Shown in pieces: positions 5,580 through 7,335 of a DNA stretch of 7,335 nt; within the stretch, counting starts at the first letter, position 1; each line of letters begins with the position of its first letter. A program made the position numbers and the translations under genes. The notes under the pieces were generated by a model. The model saw only the letters and a list, made by a program, of their open reading frames with translations. It made no database searches and was not told the origin of the DNA. The stretch covers positions 27,191 through 34,525 of the forward strand of contig MHJM01000010.1 of the NCBI GenBank assembly GCA_001818705.1, read 5' to 3'. The stretch comes from Candidatus Harrisonbacteria bacterium RIFCSPLOWO2_02_FULL_45_10c. GTDB lineage: Bacteria > Patescibacteriota > Minisyncoccia > UBA6257 > 02-FULL-45-10c.

Positions 5580-6428
5580 ATGAAAATTTCAGCTATTATT
5601 TTTGCGGTTATGTTGCCGATCGCGGCTTTGGCTTATATGAGTCCGGGAGTGCCGCAGGGATTTGTCAGCGATTTTGCCGGCTTGTTAACGCCGGAACAAA
5701 AGCAAGATTTAGAAATGAAAGCGCAGGCGCTGTTTTCGTCCAGTACCAATGAAATTGCCGTGGTAACGGTTCCCAGTCTTGGCGGCGATACTGCGGAAAA
5801 CTTTTCAACGAAATTATTTGAAGATTGGAAAATCGGCAAGCGAGGGAAAGACAATGGCGTGCTGATTCTTATTGCGCCGGCGGAGCGGGCAATGCGCATT
5901 GAAGTCGGCTATGGGCTGGAGGGCTTACTGACGGATGCGCAAAGTTCTGTGATTATGAGCAAGATTATGACGCCGCGTTTCCAGCAGGGCGATTTTTATG
6001 GCGGAATCAGCGGCGCGTTGGATGCCGTCGCAACGGCGCTGGGCGGCGCGAAAGTAGTGGTTCCGGAACAGCAATCGAGTTCTTTCTCGGGAGATTTTTT
6101 CTGGCTTTTCTTATTTATTCCGATCTGGCTCGCTAGTATTTTAGGCAGGTCAAAATCCTGGTGGCTGGGCGGCGTGCTGGGCGGCATCAGCGGGGTGGTG
6201 ATTGGTTTTATATACGGTTTTGTATACATGGGAGCCGTGGCAATTCCTAGTCTTGTGGTATTAGGTTTATTGTTCGATTTTGTCGTTTCCCGTTCCTACG
6301 CCCGCGCGCGTTTAACCGGAAATTATCCGTGGTGGATTGGCGGGCACCGCCATTTGGGAGGTGGGGGAGGATTTGGCGGTTTTGGCGGCGGCCGGTCCGG
6401 CGGCGGCGGCGCCAGCGGCCGATGGTAA
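5580..6428 (+). CDS. TPM-domain (YgcG-type) membrane protein
   Basis: Exported, membrane-anchored protein of the TPM family, named for plant and bacterial members (Tlp18.3, Psb32, MOLO-1); acid phosphatase activity and photosystem repair are reported for some plant members, but the bacterial role with LemA is not settled. The signal peptide is about 1-18 (ISAIIFAVMLPIAALA, cleavage after ALA). The TPM domain spans about 26-150: FVSDFAGLLTPEQKQDLE, NEIAVVTVPSLGG, FSTKLFEDWKIGKRGKDNGVLILIAPAERAMRIEVGYGLEG, and the closing FQQGDFYGGISGAL. Hydrophobic segments follow at about 172-188, 195-215 and 218-236. The glycine-rich tail ending GGGGASGRW is typical of this subfamily. AGGA (5568-5571) lies 8 bases before the ATG. 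It is co-transcribed with lemA and ended by the hairpin at 6434-6460. Confidence 0.93.
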   Translation: MKISAIIFAVMLPIAALAYMSPGVPQGFVSDFAGLLTPEQKQDLEMKAQALFSSSTNEIAVVTVPSLGGDTAENFSTKLFEDWKIGKRGKDNGVLILIAPAERAMRIEVGYGLEGLLTDAQSSVIMSKIMTPRFQQGDFYGGISGALDAVATALGGAKVVVPEQQSSSFSGDFFWLFLFIPIWLASILGRSKSWWLGGVLGGISGVVIGFIYGFVYMGAVAIPSLVVLGLLFDFVVSRSYARARLTGNYPWWIGGHRHLGGGGGFGGFGGGRSGGGGASGRW

Positions 6429-6433
6429 AAATA

Positions 6434-6460
6434 AAAAACCTCAGCAATGCCGAGGTTTTT
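6434..6460. terminator. Bidirectional terminator between convergent genes
   Basis: AAAAACCTC (6434-6442) pairs with GAGGTTTTT (6452-6460), giving a T-run on either strand. It serves the TPM gene on plus and the zinc-ribbon gene on minus, whose TAA stop (6461-6459) lies in the edge of the hairpin. Confidence 0.85.
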
Positions 6461-6758
6461 AAGTTCTTGGATTATCGGGTGGTTTAAACCATTCAAACGA
6501 CTCATCTTCATAGACCGGTTTTGGCGGAAGCAGAGGAAAGAGAGCGTTGCAGGTACCACATTGCCAGCGTTCCTTAGTGGAGTCATAAGTCAGCTCGGTC
6601 AGGCATTGCGAACAGTGAAAAGTGAGAGCGATATCCGGATCGGCGCGTTTACAGGTAAAGCAATAATTTTTTGACCCGCCACCGATGATGACGTGAGCGA
6701 CCGGGGTTTTACAAGTTTTACAGCGGAGCGCAATCAGCGCTTGCGGTTCAGTCGGCAT
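6459..6758 (-). CDS. Small protein with two zinc-ribbon-like motifs, 99 residues
   Basis: Family not recognised by name. The sequence has exactly four CxxC knuckles and no other cysteines: C13-x2-C16 with C33-x2-C36, then C49-x2-C52 with C67-x2-C70. The spacing gives two tandem treble-clef or zinc-ribbon-like units (16 and 14 residues between knuckles), each able to hold one zinc. It has no signal peptide or membrane segment, so it is probably cytoplasmic, with an acidic and aromatic tail (YEDESFEWFKPP). Zinc ribbons of this kind bind nucleic acid, ribosomes or protein partners; which one cannot be read from the sequence. The ATG at 6758 starts the frame; the upstream Shine-Dalgarno is weak (AAAGAG region). 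A good promoter lies at 6818-6790 on the same strand. It converges on the TPM gene and diverges from the tRNA. Confidence 0.85.
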   Translation of the reverse strand: MPTEPQALIALRCKTCKTPVAHVIIGGGSKNYCFTCKRADPDIALTFHCSQCLTELTYDSTKERWQCGTCNALFPLLPPKPVYEDESFEWFKPPDNPRT

Positions 6759-6789
6759 CCAGACTCTTTTTATAAAGGGCTATGATTAG

Positions 6790-6818
6790 ATTTTAAATTT
6801 ACTTAACATTATTGTAAA
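6790..6818 (-). promoter_or_regulatory. Minus-strand promoter for the zinc-ribbon gene
   Basis: Read on minus, TTTACA (6818-6813), a 17-base spacer and TAAAAT (6795-6790), each one base off consensus. The predicted start near 6783 leaves a leader of about 25 bases. Confidence 0.65.
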
Positions 6819-6839
6819 GAAGCATTCGGATAGTATAAG
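6812..6839 (+). promoter_or_regulatory. Promoter for tRNA-Ser
   Basis: TTGTAA (6812-6817), a 16-base spacer and TATAAG (6834-6839), with a start about 10 bases before the tRNA 5' end. Its -35 overlaps the -35 of the divergent minus-strand promoter. Confidence 0.5.
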
Positions 6840-6855
6840 ATAGTGAAAAAGATTT

Positions 6856-6943
6856 GGAGGCGTCGCATAGTGGTCTAGTGCGTTCGCTTGGAAAGCGAAT
6901 AAGCCGCAAGGCTTCAGAGGTTCGAATCCTCTCGCCTCCGCCA
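6856..6943 (+). tRNA. tRNA-Ser (anticodon GGA)
   Basis: Complete class II tRNA of 88 bases reading UCC and UCU serine codons. The acceptor stem GGAGGCG (6856-6862) pairs with CGCCTCC (6933-6939), G is the discriminator base, and CCA (6941-6943) is encoded. The D stem GCA/TGC is at 6865-6867/6879-6881. The anticodon stem TTCGC/GCGAA (6883-6887/6895-6899) holds the loop TTGGAAA with GGA at 6890-6892. The long variable arm AAGCC-GCAA-GGCTT (6901-6914) is the serine-type identity feature. The T arm is AGAGG-TTCGAAT-CCTCT (6916-6932). No mismatches in the stems. Confidence 0.97.
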
Positions 6944-6964
6944 AGGTTTTAAAAATAAATAAAC

Positions 6965-7026
6965 TTTAGATTTGAATTATGAAAAATCTAAAATTCACGA
7001 ATCTTACAGTATTCATAATCTTTTTT
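6965..7026 (+). terminator. Possible weak terminator downstream of the tRNA
   Basis: ATTATGAA (6976-6983) pairs with TTCATAAT (7012-7019), followed by C and six T. An alternative 9-bp stem TTTAGATTT/AAATCTAAA (6965-6973/6984-6992) excludes it. Both are AT-rich and weak, so this is tentative. Apart from these folds the 93 bases from 6944 to 7036 show nothing else. Confidence 0.3.
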
Positions 7027-7036
7027 GGTATTGCTC

Positions 7037-7270
7037 TTATTGAGGCGTTACGAAAACAGAATTAGCTGGAGGCGGCGCTTTTTTTGGCTTTGGGGATAAT
7101 GTCTTTGCGGGCGGATTTCCGGAAGCTGGAATAATCAGCAAATATCCGGTAAGATATAGCCAGCTGATTAAAAGGATAATAAGATATGCGAGGATTACCG
7201 ATAGTTGCGGTTCTTTTATTGATTGGCATGAACGCAAGCGCGGAAGCGATTTCTTATTTGGATGTTCCAT
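7037..7270 (-). CDS. Candidate small single-pass membrane protein, 77 residues
   Basis: Not recognised. From the ATG at 7270 the protein has a basic N-terminus (KKSLPRLR), a strong membrane segment at about 23-47 (LSVILAYLIILLISWLYLTGYLLII), and a Pro/Lys-rich tail (PKPKKAPPP). By the positive-inside rule its N-terminus would be cytoplasmic. A TTG at 7306 is an alternative start. A perfect TATAAT on minus (7288-7283) sits so close to the ATG that the transcript would be nearly leaderless; no good -35 or Shine-Dalgarno is seen. It overlaps the plus-strand candidate at 7186 by 85 bases antisense, so at least one of the two is probably not expressed or starts elsewhere. It is convergent with the tRNA. 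Confidence 0.45.
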   Translation of the reverse strand: MEHPNKKSLPRLRSCQSIKEPQLSVILAYLIILLISWLYLTGYLLIIPASGNPPAKTLSPKPKKAPPPANSVFVTPQ

Positions 7271-7335
7271 TCCGGTCAGTGGATTATAGCGTTGGTTCAA
7301 CGTCAAGCTTCATTTATTTTAAATCGGTTGTTATT
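7186..7335 (+). CDS. Candidate secreted protein, N-terminal 50 residues only (runs off window)
   Basis: Open from the ATG at 7186 to the last base, with no stop. It begins with a textbook signal peptide: short basic start (MRG), hydrophobic core PIVAVLLLIGM, and the cleavage box ASA-EA at about residues 17-21. The mature part starts AISYLDVPFRSVDYSVG, with a serine/aromatic-rich stretch after it. AAAAGG (7170-7175) lies about 10 bases before the ATG, a fair if slightly distant ribosome site. No clear promoter is seen. The family cannot be named from this fragment. It overlaps the minus-strand candidate 7037-7270; the better ribosome site and signal peptide slightly favour this frame. Confidence 0.5.
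   Translation, partial: MRGLPIVAVLLLIGMNASAEAISYLDVPFRSVDYSVGSTSSFIYFKSVVI

Noticed and set aside
6447..6674. 75-residue plus frame opposite the zinc-ribbon gene
   Set aside because: It starts inside the terminator hairpin and is antisense to a frame with eight well-spaced cysteines in CxxC pairs.
6979..7065. 28-residue hydrophobic peptide frame after the tRNA (MKNLKFTNLTVFIIFFG...)
   Set aside because: No ribosome site or promoter, start lies inside an AT-rich hairpin, and short AT-rich DNA often gives such hydrophobic frames by chance.
1..7335. CRISPR array, transposase or phage genes
   Set aside because: No regularly spaced direct repeats and no recombinase, transposase or phage structural motifs were seen in any frame.

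Overview
The window looks like part of a compact bacterial chromosome. It holds the 3' part of a chaperonin gene, a thymidylate/folate block, a LemA/TPM-domain membrane pair, a serine tRNA and several small orphan genes. Genes sit in short transcription units, most with their own -35/-10 promoter and a GC hairpin plus T-run terminator. Strong Shine-Dalgarno sites (AAGGAGG type) precede most starts. The code is standard: thyA ends on TGA exactly where the family's C-terminus (HP-x-IK-x-x-VA-V/I) ends. Small orphan proteins, tight gaps and perfect palindromes between genes suggest an uncultured small-genome lineage such as Patescibacteria/CPR (Parcubacteria-like). That placement is inference; no rRNA is present to test it.

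Layout: 1-1262 (+) groEL, 5' end missing. 1263-1657 holds no convincing protein gene but has nested long-range inverted repeats that read like a structured RNA of about 360 nt, which I cannot assign to a known family. 1731-1967 (+) is a 78-residue orphan protein. 2051-2608 (+) is a dCMP deaminase-type zinc enzyme. 2651-2692 is a perfect 14+14 dyad carrying promoter elements. 2755-3648 and 3645-4145 (+) are thyA and folA with overlapping stop and start. 4258-4905 (+) is a 215-residue orphan with a hydrophobic C-terminal hairpin. 5018-5569 (+) is lemA and 5580-6428 (+) a TPM-domain protein. 6459-6758 (-) is a protein with two zinc-ribbon-like motifs. 6856-6943 (+) is tRNA-Ser(GGA). The last 300 bases hold two candidate genes that overlap antisense: a minus-strand small membrane protein and the start of a plus-strand secreted protein that runs off the window.

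How it works together: the deaminase makes dUMP from dCMP, ThyA methylates dUMP to dTMP while oxidising methylene-tetrahydrofolate to dihydrofolate, and FolA reduces dihydrofolate back to tetrahydrofolate. The dyad upstream of thyA suggests that thyA-folA transcription is controlled. LemA and the TPM-domain protein form a commonly paired membrane module. The least explained parts are the structured region after groEL, the thyA dyad, two look-alike terminator/promoter elements before consecutive genes, and the double zinc-ribbon protein.
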